From CAZGTQ01 sp964528575 (GTDB taxonomy: Bacteria; Planctomycetota; UBA1135; GCA-002686595), in assembly GCA_964528575.1 (NCBI GenBank), contig CAZGTQ010000337.1, positions 1-12,259 of the forward strand: DNA of 12,259 nucleotides, written 5' to 3'. Below, piece by piece: positions 5,299-12,149 of the stretch (the first letter of the stretch is position 1; each line of letters begins with the position of its first letter). A program made the position numbers and the translations under genes. The notes under the pieces are model-generated. The model saw only the letters and a list, made by a program, of their open reading frames with translations, did not search any database and was not told where the DNA came from.

Positions 5299-6543
5299 CT
5301 ACTTCACGAGCAGCACGCGCAGCCAGTCGGCCCGGTCGGCGACGTGGAAGTCGCTCGCCATGTCGACCTCGAGGACGAGCTCGTTCGCGCCCGCGAGCGA
5401 CTGCTCCGGCAGCGCGATCGACGCGTCGCCGCCGCGCACGACGCCGCTCTCCCAGCGCAGCTCGCCGTCGACGTGGATGCGGAACACGACGGAGCCCCGG
5501 CCGGGCAGACGCGAGACGACGTCGTCGATCGCGCAGGAGCCGCGCAACTGCCGCCACGCGCCGCCGAGCTCCCAGACGAGGCGGCTCGGCGCGTGGACGC
5601 CGATGCCGCGCGTGTAGCGCCGCCCACCGGCGCGCAGCGGTCCGCCGTCGACGGCGCGGTCGATCCGGTGCGGCCACGTCATGCCGAGGTCGTCGTCGAA
5701 CGGCGAGCCCTCCTCGGCGCGGGCGACCGGCAGCTCGGAAAGGAAGGCGATGCTGCCGTCGTCGACGGCGATCTCGGCGACGGTGCCGAGCGGCAGGCGC
5801 ACCTCGGTCGAGCGCCCGACCAGCAGCCAACAGTCGCTCGAGTCGATCTTCTGGCACCCGCCGCGCAGGCGGCTGCCGTCGATCAGGTCGACGACGACGG
5901 GCTCGCCCTTCCCGGCGGTGCGCTTGCGATCCTCGCCGAGCTGCGCGACGAAGAGCGCGGCGATCTCGGTCCACGGGAAGACCTTGCTGCCGAGCACGGA
6001 GTCGAAGCGCACGCCCTCGCTCTCGAACCCCTCGATCGCGCCGTCGATGCGGTCGACGCTCGTCCCGGTGCGCCGGTACAGCCGGTCCCCGTCGGGCGCC
6101 GGCTCGAGGTCGGCGTCCGGCGGCACGCGCCCGGGCACGACGAGCCGCGCGAGGTCGTCGATCGCGACGGGCAGCCTCACGCCGCCGGCGATCTCGACCG
6201 TGAGCTGCTCGTCGGATCCGCCGACGATGCGACCGTTGAGGCGATCGCCGCTCGCGAGCTCGAGCGCCGCCGGCTCCCCCTCGGCGCGCGACCCGGTCCA
6301 GGGCGCGACGCCCTCGAAGCGGACGAGCACCGCACCGACCGCGCTGGGCCCGCTCGCGCCGAAGCCGTCGAGCGCGCGCTCGCTGACGGTCCCGTCGAGC
6401 GCCTCGAGCACGACGCGCGGCGCGGGCGCACGAACCGGACCGTGGGCCGGCGCGCGATCCGGGCGCGGCGCAGAGAGACCGAGGGCGGCCATCGCGCACG
6501 CGACGGCGAGGGCGGGGACGAGAGCGCGCGAGGAGCGGAACAT
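5299..6543 (-). CDS. Secreted NPCBM-domain protein with internal beta repeats
   Basis: The product is 414 residues. MFRSSRALVPALAVACAMAA with a following Ala-rich segment is a Sec signal peptide, and no clear lipobox is present. Three related segments follow, at about 92-137, 151-201 and 216-260. They share a pattern of a strand, (D)G(D/S)RL-x-G, a central strand, then VRLP or a similar motif and a hydrophobic end. They look like repeats of a small beta-rich unit often found next to NPCBM domains. Residues 280-414 match the NPCBM fold (putative carbohydrate-binding module): YTRGIGVHAPSRLVWELG, LRGSCAIDDV, GSVVFRIHVDGELRWESGV, LVLEVDMASDFHVADRADW and a closing LRVLLVK. No catalytic domain is visible, so an extracytoplasmic sugar- or surface-binding role is inferred. 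The start at 6543 gives the signal peptide. It converges with the GGDEF gene, with 13 bp between the stop codons. Confidence 0.88.
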   Translation of the reverse strand: MFRSSRALVPALAVACAMAALGLSAPRPDRAPAHGPVRAPAPRVVLEALDGTVSERALDGFGASGPSAVGAVLVRFEGVAPWTGSRAEGEPAALELASGDRLNGRIVGGSDEQLTVEIAGGVRLPVAIDDLARLVVPGRVPPDADLEPAPDGDRLYRRTGTSVDRIDGAIEGFESEGVRFDSVLGSKVFPWTEIAALFVAQLGEDRKRTAGKGEPVVVDLIDGSRLRGGCQKIDSSDCWLLVGRSTEVRLPLGTVAEIAVDDGSIAFLSELPVARAEEGSPFDDDLGMTWPHRIDRAVDGGPLRAGGRRYTRGIGVHAPSRLVWELGGAWRQLRGSCAIDDVVSRLPGRGSVVFRIHVDGELRWESGVVRGGDASIALPEQSLAGANELVLEVDMASDFHVADRADWLRVLLVK

Positions 6544-6945
6544 GCGGGCATCGTAGACCGCGGGGCGGGGCGAATCTGCGGGGCGGCTCGCGCGCGGGGG
6601 GGGGCGTCTGCGGGCCGCTGCCCCCGCGCGGGGGGGGGCCATCCCGACCCCCCGCCCACCCGCAAGAGGGGGACGTACGGCGCGCGCCCCGGTTGCGTCG
6701 AGCGTCGCTGCCAGATCGACAGTCGCTGCCACGGCCGCCGCCGGCATCCGCCACATTGGCAGCCGAGCGGGCGTCGAGGGGCCCTCCCGCGGCTCCGGAG
6801 GCCGCTTTCGGGCTGCGGCATCGTTCTTGCTCGCGGCTGGGCCGTTCAAGCCGCGCCCGAGGCCGCGCCACGCGGCCGCGGGGGCGCGTTTCGTACTCCC
6901 CCGCTCTTCCGACCCACCCTCGAAGGAAAGTTCACGAAGTCCATC
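6544..6945. other. Divergent intergenic region upstream of groEL1, G-tract rich
   Basis: This 402-bp spacer separates the NPCBM gene (leftward) from groEL1 (rightward). It must hold promoters for both, but I see no clear -35/-10 pair. There is no CIRCE palindrome (TTAGCACTC-N9-GAGTGCTAA) and no sigma32-type promoter. Features visible: G-runs of four to nine on the plus strand from 6562 to 6672, including two G9 runs at 6596-6604 and 6630-6638 each preceded by GCGC; a 10-bp direct repeat GTCGCTGCCA at 6704-6713 and 6722-6731; and its inverted core TGGCAGC at 6757-6763. A purine-rich AAGGAAAG lies about 16 nt before the groEL1 ATG, too far for a normal ribosome binding site. Confidence 0.6.
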
Positions 6946-8601
6946 ATGGCCAAACAGATGGTTTTCGAAGCGGACGCCCGCGACGCCATTCGGCGCGGTG
7001 TCCAGAAGCTCGCCAAGGCCGTCACGAGCACGCTCGGGCCGCGCGGCCGCAACGCGGTCCTCGACAAGGGGTGGGGCGCCCCGACGATCACGAAGGACGG
7101 TGTCACCGTCGCCGAGGAGATCGAGCTCAGCGATCCCTACGAGCAGATGGGCGCGCAGCTCGTCAAAGAGGTCGCGAGCAAGACGAGCGACGTCGCCGGC
7201 GACGGGACGACGACCGCGACGCTGCTCACCGAGGCGATCTTCGAGGGCGGCCTGCGGGCGATCACCGCGGGCGCGGCGCCCAACCGCGTCGGGGCCGCGC
7301 TGCGCGACGGGGCGGCCGCGATCGAGAAGGCGCTCGACCGCGCGGCGAAGAAGATCTCCGACAACGCCGAGATCCGCCAGGTCGCGACTATCTCCGCGAA
7401 CAACGACACGGCGGTCGGCAAGCTGATCGGCGACGCGATGGCGAAGGTCGGCAACGACGGCGTCATCACGGTCGAGGAGGGCAAGGCGCTCGAGACCGAG
7501 ATCACGATCGTCGAGGGCATGCAGTTCGACCGCGGCTTCCTGTCCGCGCACTTCGTGACGAACCCCGAGGACATGGAAGTCGTCTTCGAGAAGCCGCTCG
7601 TGCTCGTGCACGAGGGCAAGATCTCGACGGTCCAGAAGCTCCTCCCGCTCCTCGAGAAGGTCAAGGACAAGGGCAAGTCGCTGCTGATCATCGCCGAGGA
7701 CGTCGAGTCGGAGGCGCTCGCCACGCTCGTCGTCAACAAGCTGCGCGGCATCGTGCAGTGCTGCGCCGTCAAGGCGCCCGGCTACGGCGACCGCCGCAAG
7801 GCGATGCTCCAGGACATCGCGACGCTGACCGGCGGCAACGCGGTGATGAACGACCTGGGCATCGAGCTCGACACGCTCGACCTGCGCGACCTCGGAACGG
7901 CGCGCCGCATCGTGATCACGAACGACACGACGACGATCGTCGGCGGCGGCGGCTCGCGGGTCGACGTCGAGTCGCGGGTGGCGACGATCCGGCGCGAGAT
8001 CGAGAACACGACCTCGGACTACGACCGCGAGAAGCTGCAGGAGCGGCTCGCCAAGCTCACCGGCGGGATCGCGCAGGTCAACGTCGGCGGCGCGACCGAC
8101 ACCGAGGTGAAGGAGCGCAAGGCGCTGATCGAGGACGCGCTGCACGCGACGCGCGCGGCGGTCGAGCAAGGCATCCTCCCCGGCGGCGGGTGCGCGCTCC
8201 TGCGCGCGCGCGAGTCGCTCAAGCGCCTGCGCGGCGACGACGAGGACTACAACATGGGCATCGATCTGCTCTACGACGCGCTCGCGCGGCCGGCGCAGAT
8301 GATCGCCCAGAACGCGGGCTTCGACGGCGCGGTCGTCACGCACCGCATCCTGCGCGAGAAGGACAAGAACTACGGCTTCGACGCCCTGACCGGCGAGTAC
8401 GGCGACCTGATCCAACTCGGGATCGTCGACCCGGCCAAGGTCACCAAGGCCGCCCTCCAGAACGCGGTCAGCGTCGCGGGACTCCTGCTCTCGACCGACG
8501 CGCTGATCGCCAACAAGCCCGAGTCGAAGGGCGGCGGGATGGCCGGCGGCGACATGGAGGGAATGGACGGCATGGGCGGTATGGGCGGGATGGACTTCTA
8601 G
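6946..8601 (+). CDS. groEL: 60-kDa chaperonin GroEL, copy 1 (GGM-tailed)
   Basis: The product is 551 residues, close to E. coli GroEL (548). With GroES, GroEL forms a double-ring ATP-driven folding chamber in the cytosol. Visible are the N-terminal MAKQMVFEADARDAIRRGV, STLGPRGRNAVLDKG and the nucleotide-binding VAGDGTTTAT at 83-92. The catalytic Asp corresponds to D397 in IEDALHATRAAVEQG, and the GGGCALLR and EYGDLIQLGIVDPAKVTKAALQNA segments follow. The C-terminus is GGM-rich (GMGGMGGMDF), the flexible tail that projects into the cavity. In the apical domain the usual GYLSPYF reads GFLSAHF (F198, A201, H202), changing two tyrosines of the substrate/GroES-binding site. The C-terminal residue is Phe. 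The start at 6946 is set by homology. The gene lies 39 bp upstream of a second groEL. No groES is next to it. Confidence 0.98.
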   Translation: MAKQMVFEADARDAIRRGVQKLAKAVTSTLGPRGRNAVLDKGWGAPTITKDGVTVAEEIELSDPYEQMGAQLVKEVASKTSDVAGDGTTTATLLTEAIFEGGLRAITAGAAPNRVGAALRDGAAAIEKALDRAAKKISDNAEIRQVATISANNDTAVGKLIGDAMAKVGNDGVITVEEGKALETEITIVEGMQFDRGFLSAHFVTNPEDMEVVFEKPLVLVHEGKISTVQKLLPLLEKVKDKGKSLLIIAEDVESEALATLVVNKLRGIVQCCAVKAPGYGDRRKAMLQDIATLTGGNAVMNDLGIELDTLDLRDLGTARRIVITNDTTTIVGGGGSRVDVESRVATIRREIENTTSDYDREKLQERLAKLTGGIAQVNVGGATDTEVKERKALIEDALHATRAAVEQGILPGGGCALLRARESLKRLRGDDEDYNMGIDLLYDALARPAQMIAQNAGFDGAVVTHRILREKDKNYGFDALTGEYGDLIQLGIVDPAKVTKAALQNAVSVAGLLLSTDALIANKPESKGGGMAGGDMEGMDGMGGMGGMDF

Positions 8602-8640
8602 TCGCGCGCCAGCACGGAAGCTGAAAGGGAACACAGAACA

Positions 8641-10245
8641 ATGGCCAAACAGATCATGTTCGACGACAACGCCCGCCAGAAGATGCGGGCGGGGATCGAG
8701 AAGCTCGCCAAGACGGTTCGCGTCACGTTGGGCCCCGCCGGCCGCAACGTCATCCTGCAGAAGTCGATCGGCTCCCCCTCCGTCACCAAGGACGGCGTGT
8801 CGGTCGCGAAGGAGATCGACCTCGAGGATCCGTTCGAGAACATGGGCGCGAAGCTCGTGAACGAGGTCGCGAAGAAGACCAACGACGTCGCGGGCGACGG
8901 CACGACGACGGCGACCGTCCTCGCCTCGGCGATCTTCGAGGAGGGGCTCAAGTACATCGCGACCGGCGTCAACCCCGTCGCGATCCGCAGCGGCATCGAC
9001 AAGGCGGTCGCCGCGGCGGTCGAGCACATCGCCGGGCAGTCCAAGAAGATCCGCACGCGCGAGGAGAAGCGCTCGGTCGCCGCGATCTCGGCGAACAACG
9101 ACGCGACGGTCGGCGAGCTGCTCGCCGAGGCGTTCGAGCGCGTCGGCGACACCGGCGTGATCACGGTCGAGGAGGGCAAGAGCCGCGAGACCGAGCTCAC
9201 CGTCGTCGAGGGCATGCAGTTCGACAAGGGCTACCTGTCGCCCTACTTCGCGACGAACCCGGCGAAGCTGACCGCCGAGCTCGAGGACGCCTTCGTGCTG
9301 ATCCACGAGAAGAAGATCGGCAACGCGCGCGACCTGATCCCCGTGCTCGAGGCGGCGGCGCAGACGGGCCGCCCGCTGCTCATCATCGCGGAGGACATCG
9401 AGGGCGAGGCGCTCGCCACGCTCGTGATCAACCGCCTGCGCGGCATCCTCAACGTCTGTGCGGTCAAGGCGCCCGGCTTCGGCGAGCGGCGCAAGGCCTA
9501 CCTCGGCGACATCGCCGCGCTCACGGGCGGCACCGCGATCACCGAGGAGCTCGGGCTGACGCTCGAGAAGGTGGGCCTGCCGCACCTCGGCACCGCCAAG
9601 CGCATCGTCGTCGACAAGGAGACGACGACCATCGTCGAGGGCGGCGGCAAGGCGAAGACGATCAAGGATCGCTGCGCCCAGCTCGCGAAGCAGATCGAGA
9701 ACACGACGTCCGACTACGACCGCGAGAAGCTCGAGGAGCGGCTCGCGCGCATGTCCGGCGGCGTCGCGGTGATCCGCGTCGGCGGCGACACCGAGGCCGA
9801 GATGAAGGGGCGGCGCGACCTCGTCGAGGACGCGCTCAACGCCACGCGCGCCGCGATCGAGGAAGGGATCGTCCCGGGCGGCGGTTGCGCGCTCCTCCGC
9901 GCGGGCGAGGCGCTCGAGTCGCTCCGCGTGAAGGGCGACGAGAAGTTCGGCGTCGCGATCATCAAGCGGGCGCTCGAGGCGCCGATGGCCCAGATCGCCG
10001 AGAACGCCGGCGAGGACGGCTCGGTGATCTGCGAGATGGTGCGCGAGAAGGGGCCGAAGATCGGCTTCGACAGCCTCGCCCTGGAGTACGTCGACATGTT
10101 CAAGGCGGGCATCATCGACCCGGCCAAGGTCGTGCGCACGGCGCTGCAGAACGCGGCGTCGATCTCGGGCCTGCTGCTGACGACGGACTCGATGGTCACC
10201 GAGATGAAGGACCAGTCGAAGAAGGTGCAGGGCAGCCTCGCCTAG
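8641..10245 (+). CDS. groEL: 60-kDa chaperonin GroEL, copy 2 (no GGM tail)
   Basis: The product is a 534-residue GroEL paralogue with the same N-terminus (MAKQIMFDDNAR), VTLGPAGRNVILQK, the ATP-site motif VAGDGTTTAT and the catalytic region VEDALNATRAAIEEG. Unlike copy 1 it keeps the canonical apical GYLSPYF and KAPGFGERRKAYLGDIAALTGGTAI. It lacks the GGM tail, ending charged and short (EMKDQSKKVQGSLA). The two proteins differ throughout, so this is not a recent duplication. It follows copy 1 after 39 bp containing GAAAGGGAA about 11-13 nt before the ATG, and the pair is probably co-transcribed. Which copy is the main housekeeping chaperonin cannot be decided from the sequence: copy 1 has the classical tail, copy 2 the classical apical residues. 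Confidence 0.98.
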   Translation: MAKQIMFDDNARQKMRAGIEKLAKTVRVTLGPAGRNVILQKSIGSPSVTKDGVSVAKEIDLEDPFENMGAKLVNEVAKKTNDVAGDGTTTATVLASAIFEEGLKYIATGVNPVAIRSGIDKAVAAAVEHIAGQSKKIRTREEKRSVAAISANNDATVGELLAEAFERVGDTGVITVEEGKSRETELTVVEGMQFDKGYLSPYFATNPAKLTAELEDAFVLIHEKKIGNARDLIPVLEAAAQTGRPLLIIAEDIEGEALATLVINRLRGILNVCAVKAPGFGERRKAYLGDIAALTGGTAITEELGLTLEKVGLPHLGTAKRIVVDKETTTIVEGGGKAKTIKDRCAQLAKQIENTTSDYDREKLEERLARMSGGVAVIRVGGDTEAEMKGRRDLVEDALNATRAAIEEGIVPGGGCALLRAGEALESLRVKGDEKFGVAIIKRALEAPMAQIAENAGEDGSVICEMVREKGPKIGFDSLALEYVDMFKAGIIDPAKVVRTALQNAASISGLLLTTDSMVTEMKDQSKKVQGSLA

Positions 10246-10267
10246 CGACCGCAGCCTGCGCTTAGGA

Positions 10268-10307
10268 ACGAGACGACGGCGGCGGAGCCTGCGCTCCGCC
10301 GTCTCGT
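10268..10307 (+). terminator. Strong hairpin between groEL2 and dnaJ (possible terminator or attenuator)
   Basis: The transcript can pair GGCGGAGC with GCTCCGCC around a CTGC loop, extended by ACGAGAC with GTCTCGT across a 6-nt one-sided bulge. The stem starts 23 nt after the groEL2 stop. No U-run follows, so termination would be atypical. It might instead separate or stabilise the groEL and dnaJ-grpE parts of one message. The arm sequence GCCGTCTCGT(A/G)TCGAG is repeated immediately downstream (10299-10327 region), giving a second possible partner for the left arm. Confidence 0.5.
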
Positions 10308-10340
10308 ATCGAGCCGTCTCGTGTCGAGAGAGAGCGTCCG

Positions 10341-11474
10341 ATGAGAGCGAACATGAGCGAGAAGCGCGACTACTACGACGTGCTCGGCGTCGAGCGCAGC
10401 GCCGACCAGGCCTCGATCAAACGCGCCTTCCGCAAGCTCGCGCTCAAGCACCATCCCGACCAGAATCGGGATGACCCCACCGCCGAGGCGAAGTTCAAGG
10501 AAGCGGCCGAGGCGTACGACGTGCTCGGCGACGAGTCGAAGCGCGCCCAGTACGACCGTTTCGGCCACGCGGCGTTCGCGCCCGGCCCCGGCGCCGGCGG
10601 CCCGGGCTTCTCGAGCGTCGAGGACATCTTCGAGGCCTTCGGCGACATCTTCGGCGGCGGCGGGATCTTCGGCGACCTGTTCGGCCGGCGCCGCAGCCGC
10701 GGTCCGCAACGCGGCCGCGACCTGCGCATCGTGCTCGACCTCACGCTCGAGGAGGTCGACGAGGGCGTGCGGCGCACCGTGACGATCCGCCGGCGCGAGC
10801 ACTGCGACGCGTGCTCCGGCAGCGGCTGCGCGCCCGGCACGTCGCGCACGACGTGCCCCACCTGCCGCGGCCGCGGCCAGGTCGCGCGCAGCCAGGGCTT
10901 CCTGACGATGACGACGCCGTGCCCGACCTGCCGGGGCGCGGGCCAGTCGATCGAGAGCCCGTGCACGAGCTGTCGGGGGAGCGGGCGGACCGAGCGCAAG
11001 AGCGACGTCGAGATCGAGGTCCCGCCTGGCGTCGAGGAGGGCATGCAGATCCGCCTGGGCGGCGCCGGCGACGCTGGCGACAGCGGCGCGCCCCGCGGCG
11101 ACCTCTACTGCATCGTGCGCGAGAAGGAGCACAAGGTCTTCCAGCGCAGCGGCCCCGACGTGATCACCGAGGTGCCGTTCTCGTTCGCGCAGCTCGCCCT
11201 CGGCGACAAGGTCGAGATCCCGACGCTGCGCGGGAGGGTCGACATGGTGATCCCTTCCGGAACGCCCAGCGGCAAGATCCTGCGCCTGCGCGGGCAGGGG
11301 CTCCCGCAGCTCGACCGCTCCGGCCGCGGGGACCAACTCGTGCGCGTCTTCGTCGACGTGCCGAAAAAGCTGACTTCGCGCCAGGAAGAGCTGCTCCGCG
11401 AGTTCCAGGAGATCGAGGAAGAGCAAACCGGGTCGAAGACCTTCTTCGAGAAGATCATCGACTACTTCAACTGA
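10341..11474 (+). CDS. dnaJ: Chaperone protein DnaJ (Hsp40, type I)
   Basis: The 377-residue product is a full type I Hsp40, which delivers unfolded clients to DnaK and stimulates its ATPase. In order: the J-domain (about residues 9-75) with the essential HPD at 38-40 and helix AFRKLALKHH; a Gly/Phe-rich linker at about 76-116 (GPGAGGPGF, DIFGGGGIFGDLFG); and the zinc-binding region with all four CxxCxGxG motifs (C155/C158, C172/C175, C194/C197, C208/C211). The C-terminal client-binding domains follow (VEIEVPPGVEEGMQIRLGG, GDLYCIVREKEHKVFQR, IPSGTPSGKILRLRGQGLP) to an end at DYFN. The start at 10341 is the longer choice. MSEKRDYYDVLG from 10353 is equally plausible, and neither has a strong ribosome binding site. 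It precedes grpE by 25 nt. dnaK is not in the window. Confidence 0.97.
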   Translation: MRANMSEKRDYYDVLGVERSADQASIKRAFRKLALKHHPDQNRDDPTAEAKFKEAAEAYDVLGDESKRAQYDRFGHAAFAPGPGAGGPGFSSVEDIFEAFGDIFGGGGIFGDLFGRRRSRGPQRGRDLRIVLDLTLEEVDEGVRRTVTIRRREHCDACSGSGCAPGTSRTTCPTCRGRGQVARSQGFLTMTTPCPTCRGAGQSIESPCTSCRGSGRTERKSDVEIEVPPGVEEGMQIRLGGAGDAGDSGAPRGDLYCIVREKEHKVFQRSGPDVITEVPFSFAQLALGDKVEIPTLRGRVDMVIPSGTPSGKILRLRGQGLPQLDRSGRGDQLVRVFVDVPKKLTSRQEELLREFQEIEEEQTGSKTFFEKIIDYFN

Positions 11475-11499
11475 GCCAGCCCGAACCGACGAGCCAGCC

Positions 11500-12093
11500 A
11501 TGTCCTCAGCGCAGACCGGACGAGAGCCCGAGCTGGACGCCGAGCGCGAAGAGCGCGGCGCCGAGCGCGACGTCGAGCACGGCAACGAGAATCGCGAGCA
11601 CGACGCGGCGAACGAGGTCCGCCGCGACGCGCCCGCCCGGGAGCTCGACGAGGTCGTGCGCGAGCTCGAGGACGTCAAGGGGCGCTGGCTGCGCGCGCAG
11701 GCGGACTACCACAACCTCAAGAAGCGCGCGCTCCTCGACGCCGAGGCGTCGCTGCGCCGCGCGCTGCAGCCGCTGCTCGAGAACCTGCTCCTCGTCGTCG
11801 ACCACCTCGAGATGGCGCTCGCCGCTCGCATCGAGAGCGAGGACGCGCAGAGCCTCGCGCAAGGCGTGCGCATGACGCGCGACCAGTTCTTGCGCGCCCT
11901 CGAGGACCAGGGCGTCGTGCCGGTCGACGAGACCGGCGCGTTCGACCCGAACGTGCACCAGGCGGTCGCGACGGTCGAGACGACCGACGCGCAACCGGGG
12001 ACGATCGTCGCGACCGTGCGCCGCGGCTACGTGTGGCGCGGCACCGTGCTGCGCCCGGCGCAGGTCCGCGTCGCCGCGGCCCCGGCCCACTAG
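11500..12093 (+). CDS. grpE: GrpE, nucleotide exchange factor for DnaK
   Basis: The 197-residue product matches GrpE length. GrpE is a homodimer that releases ADP from DnaK. Residues 1-45 are a highly charged Glu/Arg/Asp-rich disordered leader. Residues 46-110 form the long coiled-coil dimer helices (ELDEVVRELEDVKGRWLRAQADYHNLKKR, then LQPLLENLLLVVDHLEMAL). The C-terminal beta-domain, which contacts DnaK, carries the signature GAFDPNVHQAVATVE and TIVATVRRGYVWRGTVLRPAQVRVA. The start at 11500 is the only sensible ATG between the dnaJ stop and the coiled coil. No Shine-Dalgarno sequence precedes it. The order dnaJ-grpE is reversed relative to the common grpE-dnaK-dnaJ arrangement, and the partner dnaK must lie elsewhere. 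Confidence 0.97.
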   Translation: MSSAQTGREPELDAEREERGAERDVEHGNENREHDAANEVRRDAPARELDEVVRELEDVKGRWLRAQADYHNLKKRALLDAEASLRRALQPLLENLLLVVDHLEMALAARIESEDAQSLAQGVRMTRDQFLRALEDQGVVPVDETGAFDPNVHQAVATVETTDAQPGTIVATVRRGYVWRGTVLRPAQVRVAAAPAH

Positions 12094-12135
12094 CCCCGAC
12101 TCGTGAAACGCCCCCCCCGCGGCCGATCGAGTATC

Positions 12136-12140
12136 AGGGA
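12136..12140 (+). promoter_or_regulatory. Ribosome binding site of the FmdB-type gene
   Basis: AGGGA lies 9 nt before the ATG at 12150 and supports that start. The 56-bp spacer from grpE also holds a C8 run at 12111-12118. Confidence 0.5.
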
Positions 12141-12149
12141 CCCACGACC

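Noticed and set aside
6838..6852. TTCAAG near 6845 as part of a sigma32-type promoter for groEL1
   Set aside because: The CTTGAA reading is on the minus strand, directed away from groEL1, and no CCCCAT-like -10 element is at the right distance.
5344..6945. A long plus-strand extension of groEL1 upstream to 5344
   Set aside because: The extension is antisense to the NPCBM gene and low-complexity. GroEL homology begins exactly at the ATG at 6946.
5299..9585. A 1428-codon minus-strand frame running through both groEL genes
   Set aside because: Only the 5299-6543 portion is a real gene. The rest is antisense to two unmistakable groEL genes and has low-complexity Arg/Asp/Val/Leu composition typical of GC-rich shadow frames.
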